A DNA stretch of 64,000 nt from Actinomadura sp. WMMA1423. GTDB lineage: Bacteria > Actinomycetota > Actinomycetes > Streptosporangiales > Streptosporangiaceae. The translations under genes and the position numbers were made by a program. Shown here piece after piece: positions 26,268 to 34,590 of this stretch. Below the pieces are notes generated by a model, which saw only the letters and a program-made list of their open reading frames with translations, was not told the origin of the DNA and made no database searches. The stretch's first letter is position 1; each line of letters begins with the position of its first letter. Where the stretch lies: the NCBI RefSeq assembly GCF_006547145.1, contig NZ_CP041244.1:3968001-4032000 (forward strand). Direction: 5' to 3'.

Positions 26268-26318
26268 ATGTTAAGCCGACAATCCACGGGCTGTCACATC
26301 CGTCTCGCCTTGCGAGAC
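26268..26318 (-). promoter_or_regulatory. Promoter and dyad operator of the leader-cysA2 operon
   Basis: Reading leftward there is a perfect 7-3-7 dyad, gtctcgc-aag-gcgagac (26318-26302). It is followed by a GTGACA -35 (26297-26292), an 18-bp spacer and a TAACAT -10 (26273-26268). The leader peptide starts 29 bp beyond the -10. The dyad directly above the -35 suits an activator or repressor; which one is unknown. Confidence 0.5.
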
Positions 26319-26368
26319 AGTGACATTCGTCTTGACGCAGGTCATCCGGGCGCCGCTCACGTGGTGGA

Positions 26369-26794
26369 TCATGTGATGGCCTCCCCGATGGCCGCGATGA
26401 CATCGGGTTTGCGGGGCGTTCCGGCCGCGCGCCGGACGACGCGTCCGGCGGCGTCCAGGACGAGGACGGTCGGCGTCCGGACGACGTTCAGCCGCCGGAC
26501 GAGATCGAGATGCGCCTCGGCGTCGAGCTCGACATGGGCGACGCCCTCGACCATGCCGCTCACCTCGCCGAGGACGCGGCGGGTGGCCCGGCACGGCGCG
26601 CAGAACGCGCTGGAGAACTGCAGCAGCGTGGCCTTCTCGCCGAGCTCGGCGCCGAGCTCGTCCGGGCCGACGGTCTCGCCCACCTCGCCGCCCTTCTCCC
26701 GCCGGGCGCGCAGCACGCCGTCACGGCGCCGCCTCACCAGGCCGAAAACCGTGGCCGCGAGGAGGACGCCCGCGGCGACCAATGCTCCGATCAT
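26369..26794 (-). CDS. Membrane-anchored thioredoxin-like protein
   Basis: 141 residues from ATG 26794. One N-terminal membrane helix (MIGALVAAGVLLAATVFGLV), a basic stretch, then a thioredoxin fold with active-site FCAPC (Cys65/Cys68), the cis-Pro segment VVRTPTVLVLD and the GTP turn near the end. It corresponds in position to Rv0816c (thiX) and in streptomycetes to the thioredoxin next to DUF4395-cysA genes. The helix-in topology as read places the domain after a short N-terminus, so it may face the periplasmic side. Likely partner of the sulfurtransferase in thiol or persulfide reduction. Start site is uncertain because no good ribosome site is present. Confidence 0.82.
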   Translation of the reverse strand: MIGALVAAGVLLAATVFGLVRRRRDGVLRARREKGGEVGETVGPDELGAELGEKATLLQFSSAFCAPCRATRRVLGEVSGMVEGVAHVELDAEAHLDLVRRLNVVRTPTVLVLDAAGRVVRRAAGTPRKPDVIAAIGEAIT

Positions 26795-26944
26795 CCCCGG
26801 TGACAACCCCGCCGCCCCGCGAGTTCTTCCCCACGAAGGGAACGGATCACGGCATGTCCCGCGCGGTCCGAGGCTTTTACCCCTCCCGGGATCACAAAGC
26901 GGCCCAGGCCAGAGCACGGCGCGGGATGAACCCTCGTCCCGGGA

Positions 26945-27664
26945 TTACTGCTTGGCGGGGGGCGCCTGCGCCTGCAGATCGTTCAGCCGGACGTTCTCGG
27001 CGGTCGCCGCCACGCGCAGCCCGTCCGGGGTGGGCTGGATCTTGCTGATCCGCGAACCGACGGGCAGGTCGGAGACGGGGACGGTCCAGGTGAGCTGCTG
27101 CCTCACCGCCGCCAGCGGGATCTGCACCGCGCCGTTCGACCCCACCGACACGGGAGTGATCGAGATGCCCCGCGCGGTCGGCTTGACCTCCACGACCGCG
27201 GTGCCGGTCAGCTGGAAGCCGAGGACGGTGCCGGTCAGGTCGACCGACAGGTCGTCGCCCTTCGGTCCGATCCGCTTGACCTCCTTGGGCGCCTGCTTCT
27301 GGATCACGTCGTAGGGGACGATCGCCGAGGCGGTCGCGGTGCGCGCGGTGACGTCGGCGGCGCTGCCCTTGGTGACCTCCGACAGCGGCGCGTCCACGCC
27401 CCGCATGTCGACCTTGACGCCGGTGACGGTCACGCCCTGCTGCGTCCAGTCGCCGATGCCGACCTCGATGTGCTTGTACTCGCCGCCGACCGCCTGCGTC
27501 AGGAACGGGATGCCGTGGATGGTGACATCCGGCCGCTCCTGCAGGTTGTACTGCGCGGCGACCTGCTCGCCGATCTTGTCCTCCGCGACCCGGACCCCGA
27601 TGCGGTCCGCGGCGACCAGCGCCGCGGCGACCAGGATCAGCAGGACCAGCAGTACTTTCCGCAT
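26945..27664 (-). CDS. LmeA-family (DUF2993) phospholipid-binding protein
   Basis: 239 residues from ATG 27664, with GGAGAG four bases upstream. An uncleaved or cleaved signal (KVLLVLLILVAAALVAAD) is followed by the DUF2993 beta-rich fold: EVAAQYNL-like start, VTIHGIPFLTQAVGGEYKHIEV, and repeated beta strands to the end. In mycobacteria the orthologue in this exact place, Rv0817c, is LmeA, a periplasmic phospholipid-binding protein needed for full-length mannan on lipomannan. Role here is likely similar in envelope lipid or glycolipid handling, though this organism may lack lipomannan. There is no Cys for lipidation after the signal. Confidence 0.82.
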   Translation of the reverse strand: MRKVLLVLLILVAAALVAADRIGVRVAEDKIGEQVAAQYNLQERPDVTIHGIPFLTQAVGGEYKHIEVGIGDWTQQGVTVTGVKVDMRGVDAPLSEVTKGSAADVTARTATASAIVPYDVIQKQAPKEVKRIGPKGDDLSVDLTGTVLGFQLTGTAVVEVKPTARGISITPVSVGSNGAVQIPLAAVRQQLTWTVPVSDLPVGSRISKIQPTPDGLRVAATAENVRLNDLQAQAPPAKQ

Positions 27665-27900
27665 GTCTCTCCTTCGGCCTGCGGCACGCGCCCGCCACAC
27701 CTTAGTGAACGAACCGCCCGCAAAGGGTCGCTCCGGAGAATGACCGCTGAGCCGGAAAAATCACTCTGTTGCGAGACCAACCGCGCTTATGGCCCTCCGC
27801 CACCCACTGTGACATCGAACACTCTCCGTCCCCCGAACCGCCACATGTGACCTAGGGCACCCTCAGAACCCTCAGACCTCGACCATCACTCGATTCCACA

Positions 27901-28220
27901 CGTGCCCTCGCCCCGCACGTGCCCTCGCCCCGCACGTGCCCTCGCCCCGCACGTGCCCTCGCCCCGCACGTGCCCTCGCCCCGCACGTGCCCTCGCCCCG
28001 CACGTGCCCTCGCCCCGCACGTGCCCTCGCCCCGCACGTGCCCTCGCCCCGCACGTGCCCTCGCCCCGCACGTGCCCTCGCCCCGCGTCCCCTCGACCCC
28101 GCGTGATCTTGGCGCCGCGTGACCTCGCCCCGCGTGCCGTCGCCCCCCGCGCGTGACCTCAACCCCGGCGTGATCTTGATGCCGCGTGATCTCGACGCCG
28201 CGCGTGATTTCGACGGCCCG
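27901..28220. repeat. 17-bp tandem repeat array (11 near-perfect units plus degenerate tail)
   Basis: Eleven head-to-tail copies of cgtgccctcgccccgca run from 27901 to 28087 (the last ends in g). Degenerate units (cgtgatctcgacgccg-like) continue to about 28220. Each junction forms the palindrome gcacgtgc. The unit is not a multiple of three, and both strands stay open only because the repeat lacks stops, so I do not call genes in it. It fills most of the 598-bp gap between the moaD-like and lmeA genes. Confidence 0.95.
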
Positions 28221-28262
28221 GCTGGGATTCATCCCGCTGTCACCTCGTCCGCTGGGACGATC

Positions 28263-28517
28263 TCAACCGCCGGCGAAGGGGGGCAGTACCTCCACGACGC
28301 CGTTCTCCGGCAGGGGCACGGACGCGTGGGGGCGGGTCCCGACCGGGTTCCCGTCGATCAGGAACGAGCTGCGCCCCACGACCCGGGCGAACTCGTCGCC
28401 GCGTCCGCCACCGGCCGCGGCCAGCGCGTCCGCCAGCGTCGCCGCGTCGTACGGCTCCTCATGGGTCCCCGCCGCGGCCTTGGCGGCCGCCCAGTACCGG
28501 ATCGTTCCCTTGGCCAT
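28263..28517 (-). CDS. MoaD/ThiS-family sulfur-carrier protein
   Basis: 84 residues with a beta-grasp pattern (GTIRYWAAAKAAAG, SFLIDGNPV, VEVLPPFAGG) and the C-terminal Gly-Gly that is adenylated and thiocarboxylated in this family. MoaD feeds molybdopterin synthase; relatives donate sulfur in thiamine, cysteine or siderophore synthesis. No moaE or moeB lies nearby. Its location next to the cysA2/thioredoxin/DUF1416 set makes a sulfur-relay role as likely as molybdopterin. The 17-bp repeat array begins just past its stop codon. Confidence 0.85.
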   Translation of the reverse strand: MAKGTIRYWAAAKAAAGTHEEPYDAATLADALAAAGGGRGDEFARVVGRSSFLIDGNPVGTRPHASVPLPENGVVEVLPPFAGG

Positions 28518-28740
28518 GGGTACAGGCTCTCATCTCCCGCTGACACGGTCCGGCCAGGTCGCGCCATGGACGCCGGAGGCACCTCGGTTATGCTCAGGGG
28601 TGAGGGATCCGGGCGACGAGGCCATGGAGTTCATCCGAAAGACCCTTCATGGTCGCCTCGTCTTCGAGCCGCCGGCCGTGTGCCGGGGCTCGAGGATGAG
28701 CCGCCTGGGTCCTACGTCTTTTAGAGACGGGAGGCGGCAT

Positions 28741-29457
28741 TTGAGCAGCTTGCTCTTGCTGACCAACGCGCTGGAGCCCTCGGACGAGGTGCTCCCGGCG
28801 CTCGGACTTCTGCTGCACTCCGTGCGCGTCGCGCCCGCCGAGGCGTCCGCGCTCATCGACGCGCCACCGGCCGACGTCGTCCTGGTGGACGCCCGCCGCG
28901 AGCTCGTGCAGGCCAAGAGCCTGTGCCGCCTGCTGCGCACCACCGGGCTCGACTGCCCGCTGCTCGCGATCGTCACCGAGGGCGGCCTGGCAGCGCTGAG
29001 CCCCGAATGGGGCCTGGACGACGTGCTGCTCCAGACCGCCGGCCCCGCCGAGGTCGAGGCCCGCCTTCGCCTTGCCGTCGGGCGCGCCGAGGCCGGAGCC
29101 GAGGCCGACGACGTCCCCGGCGAGATCCGCAGCGGCGACCTCACGATCGACGAGGCGACCTACACCGCCAGGCTGCGCGGCCGCGTCCTCGACCTGACGT
29201 TCAAGGAGTTCGAGCTGCTGAAGTACCTGGCGCAGCACCCGGGCCGCGTCTTCACCCGCGCCCAACTCCTCCAGGAGGTCTGGGGCTACGACTACTTCGG
29301 CGGCACCCGCACCGTCGACGTCCACGTCCGCCGCCTGCGCGCCAAGCTCGGCGCCGAGTACGAGTCCCTGATCGGCACCGTCCGCAACGTCGGCTACCGC
29401 TTCGTCCCCGACCACCGGCCGGGCGACGCGGAGGAGAAGACCCCCGCCCGCGCCTGA
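28741..29457 (+). CDS. glnR: GlnR-type nitrogen response regulator (OmpR family)
   Basis: 238 residues from TTG 28741; GGGAGG is six bases upstream. The receiver domain is the atypical GlnR one (LLLHSVRVAPAEASALIDA, VVLVDARRELV with Asp50, LLAIVTEGGLAAL, WGLDDVLL). The winged helix is nearly canonical: LTIDEATYTARLRGRVLDLTFKEFELLKYLA then RVFTRAQLLQEVWGYDYFGG and TVDVHVRRLRAKLG. GlnR is an orphan regulator that works without phosphorylation and governs glnA, amtB and nitrite genes. Gene position matches Rv0818. Its stop overlaps convergently with the MFS gene by 64 bp. Confidence 0.93.
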   Translation: MSSLLLLTNALEPSDEVLPALGLLLHSVRVAPAEASALIDAPPADVVLVDARRELVQAKSLCRLLRTTGLDCPLLAIVTEGGLAALSPEWGLDDVLLQTAGPAEVEARLRLAVGRAEAGAEADDVPGEIRSGDLTIDEATYTARLRGRVLDLTFKEFELLKYLAQHPGRVFTRAQLLQEVWGYDYFGGTRTVDVHVRRLRAKLGAEYESLIGTVRNVGYRFVPDHRPGDAEEKTPARA

Positions 29458-31145
29458 CCGTCCCGTCCCTCGCCGCCGAAGCCGCTGAGGCGGAGCAGCG
29501 GCGGGGTCAGCAGGAACATGACCACCGCGAGCGCCGCGACCGCGACCATGGCCCCGCGCAGCCCCACGGCGTCCGCCCACAGCCCGACGTAGACCGGCCC
29601 GGCGAGGAAGCCGAGGTAGGACACGGTCGTGACGATCGACGTCGCGCGCCCCCGGTGGTCCTCCTCGACATTCCGCGCGACCAGCCGCAGCAGCGTCGGG
29701 AACAGCACGGCCGTCCCGGCGGCGGCCAGAGCAAGCCCCGCCCCGGCGACGGCGGGCGTGGGCGCGACGGCGATGACGGCGGCCCCGGCCGCGGCCCCCG
29801 CTGCTCCCGTGAGGAGAGCGCCGCGGACGGCGGTCAGCCGCCCGGCGGAGAACCGCGTGACCGCGACCGTCCCCGCGAAGACGGCGGGCGCGACTGCGCT
29901 CAGCCCGCCCGCGTCGAGCTCCTCATGGACGAAGACCGCGCTCCAGCTCTGATGGGCGTTCTCGCTGGCGAACGCGAACGCCCCCAGCACCCCGAGAAGC
30001 AGCAACGGAACGACCCGGCGCCCCCCATGCGGCACCCCCACCCCCCGCCGACCGCCACGGCCCTCAAGACGCCCCCACCCCAACCGGAACCGCTCCCCCA
30101 ACCCACCCCCCGCCTTAAGCCCCTCACCCACGTCCAGCCCGCCACCGGCGTCCAGCCCACCACGCGCCCTCAACCCACCATCCGTCTCCAACCCACCATC
30201 CGCTTCCAACCCGACACCCGCGTTCAACCCATCACCCGCGTTCAACCCGGCAACCGCGTTCGGCCCATCACCCGCGTTCAACCCGGCAACCGCCTCCAAC
30301 CCGGCACCCGCGTTCAACCCATCACCCGCGTTCAACCCGGCACCCGCGTTCGGCCCGACACCCGCCCTCAGCCCGGCGCCCGCGTTCGGCCCGGCGCCCG
30401 CCTCCAACTCGACACCCGCTTTCACCCCGCCGCCCGCTTTAAGTCCCTCACCCGCGTTCAGACCGCCATCCGCGTTCAGACCGCCATCCGCCCCCAACCT
30501 GCTATCCGCCTCCAAGCCGCCATCCGCTTCCAACCCGGCACCCACGCTCGGGCCATCGCCCGCGTTTAGACCGGCACCCGCCTTCAGGTCGGCGCGCGTC
30601 TGGAGCCCGGCGCCAGGCTTCAGGTCGGCGCCCGCCTTCAGAGCCGCGCCCGTCCCCACACAGGCGACGGCCACGGCGACGAAGGGCACCGCGAGCGGTA
30701 GGGACGACACCAGCCCGCTCGCCAAGCTCGCCAGCACCACCAGGCCGGAGAAGACGCCGTGGGCGCGGGTGATGACAGGCCGCTCGGCGACCTTCTCGGC
30801 GCGTCCGGCGACCGCGTTGATGGCCACATCGGCCGCCCCGCTGGCGGCGCCCACCACGGCAAGCCCGCCACACAGGCTCGCCAGGTTCACAGCGGTGAAC
30901 GCGACGACGGCTCCAGCGCCTCCGAGAGCGGCGATGGCCGCGCCGGCGACGCCGGGTCCCCACCGGTCCAGCGCCCTTCCCGCCAGCAGCATCGCCGGGA
31001 GGGCCCCCGCGCCCACGAACAGCAGCGCGAAGCCGAGCCCGCCGTCCCCGACTCCGGCCTGTTCCTGGACCCGCGGCACCGAGGCGCCCCACGTCCCCCA
31101 GAACGCCCCGAACGCGGCGAACCCCACGAAGGCCCGCCATGCCAT
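29394..31145 (-). CDS. MFS transporter with a 180-residue hexapeptide-repeat loop
   Basis: 583 residues from ATG 31145 (GGGA six bases upstream; ATG 31163 also open, ATG 31181 lies in the operator). TM1-6 start with FVGFAAFGAFWGTWGASVPRV and include the MFS loop LAGRALDRWG. TM7-12 run from VVPLLLLGVLGAFAFASENA to MVAVAALAVVMFLLTPPLL. The central cytoplasmic loop, normally 30-50 residues, holds 30 in-phase hexapeptides of x-G-L-x-A-[GD] type. The family resembles YfcJ/YbjJ-like exporters; substrate is unknown. It is divergent from a LacI regulator with a shared operator. The repeats presumably arose by slippage and, being in frame, leave the transporter intact. Confidence 0.82.
   Translation of the reverse strand: MAWRAFVGFAAFGAFWGTWGASVPRVQEQAGVGDGGLGFALLFVGAGALPAMLLAGRALDRWGPGVAGAAIAALGGAGAVVAFTAVNLASLCGGLAVVGAASGAADVAINAVAGRAEKVAERPVITRAHGVFSGLVVLASLASGLVSSLPLAVPFVAVAVACVGTGAALKAGADLKPGAGLQTRADLKAGAGLNAGDGPSVGAGLEADGGLEADSRLGADGGLNADGGLNAGEGLKAGGGVKAGVELEAGAGPNAGAGLRAGVGPNAGAGLNAGDGLNAGAGLEAVAGLNAGDGPNAVAGLNAGDGLNAGVGLEADGGLETDGGLRARGGLDAGGGLDVGEGLKAGGGLGERFRLGWGRLEGRGGRRGVGVPHGGRRVVPLLLLGVLGAFAFASENAHQSWSAVFVHEELDAGGLSAVAPAVFAGTVAVTRFSAGRLTAVRGALLTGAAGAAAGAAVIAVAPTPAVAGAGLALAAAGTAVLFPTLLRLVARNVEEDHRGRATSIVTTVSYLGFLAGPVYVGLWADAVGLRGAMVAVAALAVVMFLLTPPLLRLSGFGGEGRDGQARAGVFSSASPGRWSGTKR
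30098..30650. repeat. 18-bp coding minisatellite in the MFS gene
   Basis: About 30 units of 18 bp (cgttcaacccggcacccg and variants) stay exactly in frame across some 540 bp. They encode G-L-N-A-G-D, G-L-E-A-D-G and related hexamers. Copies differ at several positions, so the array is not freshly amplified. Confidence 0.93.
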
Positions 31146-31164
31146 CTGTTTCCCGACATCCATT

Positions 31165-31180
31165 TGTGTAACGATACACA
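31165..31180. promoter_or_regulatory. LacI-family operator
   Basis: tgtgtaacgatacaca has 6-bp arms (TGTGTA/TACACA) around a central CG, the usual shape of LacI-family operators. It lies between the divergent MFS and LacI genes, 6 bp before the LacI start, so it can repress both. Confidence 0.65.
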
Positions 31181-31186
31181 TCTAGC

Positions 31187-32251
31187 ATGGGCACCATGGA
31201 ACCCTCCCGAGGCTCGAAGCGGGTGACCCTGGCCCAGGTGGCGGAGGCTGCGGGCGTGTCGGTGATGACCGCCTCCTACACCTACAACCGGCCGAACCGC
31301 GTGTCGGACCGGACGCGGGCGAAGGTGCTGACCGCCGCGACCCGCCTGGGTTATCCGGGTCCCGACCCGAGTGCCCGATCTCTGCGCAGGGGCAGCACCC
31401 GCACGCTCGGCGTGGTGATGGGCGAGCACCTCGGCTACGCGTTCGACGACCCGGAGGCGGTGTCCTTCCTCGCGGGCATCGCCGGGATCTGCACCGAGCA
31501 CGGCTACGGCATGACCATCGTGCCGACCACCGGTGCCGCCGACGACGTCTCCCGGATCACCGACGCCGCCGTCGACGGGTTCATCGTGTGGACGACGTCC
31601 GACGACGACCCCGTCCTCGCGGCCGTCCGGGCGACGAAGCGGCCCGCGATGGTCCACGGCGGGCCCGCGGTGGACGGGATGGGCCTGGTGAGCATCGACA
31701 ACCGCGCGGCCGCCCGCGCGGTGGGCGCCGCAGCGTTCTCGGGCGCCGCGCGCCCGGCTGTACTCAGCTTCCCGCTCGCTCGGGACCGGACAACCATGAT
31801 CACCACCGGCGAGGATCTCCCCGATGTCCTCTTCCCGGTGACGCGCGAGCGCTTGGAGGGTTACCGCGAGGCGGCCGAAGCCGCCGGGACCGCCTGGCAG
31901 GACGTGACCGTCGCCGTATGCGCGCGAAACGACGCCGCCGAGGCCGAACGCGTCGCGACGGCCCTCCTGACCTCTGCGGAACCGCCCGACGCGATCGCCG
32001 CGATGAGCGACCAGCAGGCGTCCGGGGTCGTCCAGGCGGCGCGCGCCGCCGGCCGCGCCGTCCCGGACGACGTGGCGGTGACCGGCTGGGACGACGCCGC
32101 GGTGGCCGCGCAGCTGGGCCTGACCACGGTCGCCCAGTCCCTGCGCACCCAGGGCGCGGCCTGCGCCGAGGCGGTCCTGGGCCAACACCCGGTCTCCCAG
32201 TCGGCTCCATGGTCCTTGATCCGCAGAACCAGCACCCGCCACACCACCTAG
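31187..32251 (+). CDS. LacI-family transcriptional regulator
   Basis: 354 residues (ATG 31196 is an alternative start; neither has a clear ribosome site). The helix-turn-helix is VTLAQVAEAAGVSVMTASYTYN with the hinge helix DPSARSLRRGSTRTLGVVMG. A periplasmic-binding-protein-like sensor domain follows, ending in PDAIAAMSDQQASGVVQAAR and DVAVTGWDDAAVA. The effector is probably a sugar or nucleoside-like ligand, but the pocket cannot be read. The operator 6 bp upstream implies autoregulation and control of the divergent MFS exporter. Confidence 0.9.
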   Translation: MGTMEPSRGSKRVTLAQVAEAAGVSVMTASYTYNRPNRVSDRTRAKVLTAATRLGYPGPDPSARSLRRGSTRTLGVVMGEHLGYAFDDPEAVSFLAGIAGICTEHGYGMTIVPTTGAADDVSRITDAAVDGFIVWTTSDDDPVLAAVRATKRPAMVHGGPAVDGMGLVSIDNRAAARAVGAAAFSGAARPAVLSFPLARDRTTMITTGEDLPDVLFPVTRERLEGYREAAEAAGTAWQDVTVAVCARNDAAEAERVATALLTSAEPPDAIAAMSDQQASGVVQAARAAGRAVPDDVAVTGWDDAAVAAQLGLTTVAQSLRTQGAACAEAVLGQHPVSQSAPWSLIRRTSTRHTT

Positions 32252-32339
32252 AACCGGGGACGCATGACCCGGGATGCGAGACCCGGCAACCGAGCCAAGA
32301 TATGAACGACCGGAACCCGCAAGAACCGGAAGTCGCGAG

Positions 32340-32790
32340 AAGCAGAAATCACGGAGGCCGGGCGTCGCGGAGGCCGGGCGTCGCGGGGACGGGTGTCGCG
32401 GGGGACGGGGCGTTGCGGAGGCCGGGCGTTGCGGAGGCCGAGCGTCGCGGAGGCCGAGCGTCGCGGAGGCCGAGCGTCGCGGAGGCCGAGCGTCGCGGAG
32501 GCCGAGCGTCGCGGGGACGGGGCGTTGCGGCGGGCCGGGCGGCGCGGGGACGGGGCGTTGCGGCGGGCCGGGCGGCGCGGGGACGGGGCGTTGCGGCGGG
32601 CCGGGCGGCGAACCAACCAAGAGCGCGGGACTGGCGGCGAGTGGGACCAGGAGCGCAAGGCCGGGGCGCGAACCAACCAGAAGTGCGGGACTGGCGGCGA
32701 GTGGAGCCAGGAGCGCAGAACTGGGGCGCGAACCAACCAGGAGCGCGGGACTGATGGCGAGTGGGATTAAGGGCGCGGGGCTGGGGGCGA
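32340..32790. repeat. Composite minisatellite downstream of the LacI gene
   Basis: Three arrays sit side by side: a 16-bp unit (gcgtcgcggaggccga, about five copies, 32430-32510), a 33-bp unit beginning ggggacggggcgttgc (three copies, about 32511-32609), and a 60-bp unit beginning aaccaacca at 32611, 32671 and 32731. Several long frames cross this stretch on both strands; all owe their openness to the repeats, and I call no gene. The whole 32252-32968 gap has no other recognisable content. Confidence 0.88.
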
Positions 32791-32968
32791 ACGAACCCGA
32801 GGCGTGACGACCGAGGGCGAACGAACCGAGGGCAGGAGAACCTGGAGGGAACGAGTCCTGAAGGGGCACGAGAACCTGGAGGCCCGAGGATCCAGCCGGA
32901 AGGTCCTGAGTGGTTCCCCGCGAGGTTCGCTGTCCGTCGGACGTGTGCTCGTTAATCGTTGGTCGTTT

Positions 32969-33154
32969 GGCCGTGGTGGGGGCGGCGCTGCGTACGGGGC
33001 CGCCCCTCCAAAGTCAAGGGCGCCTTCGGCGTCGCTTCGCGATGGGACTTCGTCCCACCCTTGACTTTGGAGCCTCTGCGGCCCCTGGTGCAGCTTTCGT
33101 CGGGCAGGCTCCGCCTGCCCCCGCCCGACGCGCCGCCCCCACCCCAGCCAAGAG
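32969..33154. mobile_element. MITE-like inverted-repeat element, copy 1
   Basis: About 186 bp with 20-bp terminal inverted repeats matching at 18 positions (ggccgtggtgggggcggcgc against the complement of 33130-33149). Inside is a 67-bp cloverleaf-like palindrome (33006-33072) and a second hairpin (33098-33130). It encodes nothing credible. A copy identical except for one G lies in reverse orientation at 36043-36229. The last bases (aagag) are shared by both copies and may be target or element. Confidence 0.75.
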
Positions 33155-33719
33155 GGCATGATTCAGTGCGCGTTCACCAGGGGATGTGTCATGGGGTGCT
33201 CCCGGCCCAAAGATTTGGTGCAGCGGCTCGTGTCGTCGGGGGCGTGAACCGCTTTGCGGAGGCGGTGCGGGCGCCGCCGGGTGCGCTGATCGATTGACCG
33301 CCAGCGCGGGTTGCTTGCCTTCCGCCAAGTCGACAAGCCACTGAGCCGCTCCGGCAACCGGCCGCACCCCACCCACCGCAGCCCGCAGTGGGCACGGCTG
33401 GGCGCCTTTCCGACGGGGTTCGAACCTTCGCGCCCCGACTTCAGAGCCCGACACCTCGCGCTACCGATCCCGGCAGGACGAGGGGAGACCTGTACATCTA
33501 TGCCTAACCCGTCGACCGCCCACCCGTATGCACAGTGAGCGGGTGCCGCAGTGCAGCACCGGGACGGGCCTGAGACACCTACTCCGGCGCCTCAACCATG
33601 TACACGCCACAGAACAGGAGAGGGCGTCGCCGAACAGCGCCAGAACCGAACCTGAGACACCCACCACTCGGACCGTCGACCGCGCACGCGGGGGCCTGTC
33701 GGAGAGGCTGCGGGTGAGG
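33155..33719. other. Intergenic decay zone inside the inverted-repeat segment
   Basis: No gene is recognised. Two copies of cctgagacacc (33569-33579 and 33651-33661) resemble the ends of IS256-family elements and may mark the edge of the adjacent transposase remnant. Short frames are present on both strands, but none has a ribosome site plus family resemblance. Confidence 0.4.
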
Positions 33720-34510
33720 TGGTGATCAGCTTGCCGGTCAGGGTGATGCGGTCACCGTAGTGCGGTGCCCGGGCGGTCGGCGCGCGCGACCTTTCAGCCG
33801 GGTGCCTTGTGGTCACGGGGGGCCGGTTCTTCAGCGGCTGGCGGATGACCGGGTAGAGCAGCTCGAGTGCTGCGTGCTCGGTGGCGAGGCGACCGCGTCG
33901 GCGGGTGGTCTGGCGGAGCCGGGCGTTCAGGTTCCTGACCGCGTTGGCGGTGTAGACGATCTTGTGGATCTCGACCGGGAACGCAGGAACGGGGTGAACG
34001 TCGGCCGGGCGTCCCGCCATAGCCGGATCACCGCCGGGTAGCGGTCGCCCCACTCAGCCTCGAACTCGGTGAACCGCTGCTGGGCGGCGGCCTCGGTCGG
34101 GACTGTCTGGTCTGCCGCAGGTCGCGGATGCACTGGCTCCAGGGTGCTCTGGAGGTATGGCGCAGAGACGAGCGGGCCAACTGCACCACGTACGGCTGTA
34201 TGGGGCCTACGGCCTGATCTCCTCGCTCGCCTCCGGTAGTTCCTTGAGGCCGTCGCGGGGGGATGGAACTACCCCGCACGCCTCGGTTGCGCGGTCCGGT
34301 GCGCACGCCCATTCGGCGCCCACCCCGCAGTCCCAGCACGTTGCGCTCTCGGCGGGGCTGCTGATGTCCAGCGCTACGTAGATCGGGCGGTTGGACACCG
34401 GTCTTCGCGAAGCTTCATACACGGCGCGTCGATCAGCAACACCGGATACCCCGCGTCCAGCGGCCGGGGCGCGCCAGGCCTCCATCTCGGCAACGACCCT
34501 CAAGCCCACT
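33720..34510 (-). pseudogene. IS256/Mutator-family transposase remnant with several frameshifts
   Basis: Pieces of the family can be read leftward in different frames: AEMEAWRA near 34480, PLDAGYPVLLIDA, then RPIYVALDIS, DGLKELPEA, QPYVVQLARSSLRHTS, AAAQQRFTEFEAEWGDRYP, and finally IHKIVYTANAVRNLNARLRQ with ATEHAALELLYPVIRQ. The order and wording match the catalytic and C-terminal parts of IS256 transposases. At least three frame changes separate them, and the N-terminal third is missing, so it is dead. It lies between the two inverted MITE-like copies. Confidence 0.8.
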
Positions 34511-34590
34511 CTGCCGAAGGAATTCGGGTGGGTTGCAGGCATGGGGCTACCGGCCATTGCCGTGGGGCAATGGCCGGGCGGCCCGGCGGG

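Noticed and set aside
26271..26345. 24-codon leftward ORF starting MTCVKTNVTV, across the dyad and promoter
   Set aside because: No ribosome site; it overlaps the predicted promoter elements of the leader-cysA2 operon.
27852..28232. Several open frames on both strands and a CRISPR-like look at the 17-bp array
   Set aside because: Units are head to tail with no spacers, so not CRISPR; the 17-bp period makes any stop-free repeat open in all frames.
30887..32869. Leftward open frame of 660 codons across the LacI gene and repeats
   Set aside because: Composition follows the minisatellites (PSFALG, RPPRRSA repeats) and antisense of LacI; no domain, no ribosome site.
32252..33170. Rightward frames rich in RRPSVAEAERRGG
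   Set aside because: Translation of the 16-, 33- and 60-bp repeats; no non-repeat coding part.
33410..33430. ggttcgaacc resembling a tRNA T-arm
   Set aside because: No acceptor or anticodon stem can be built around it.
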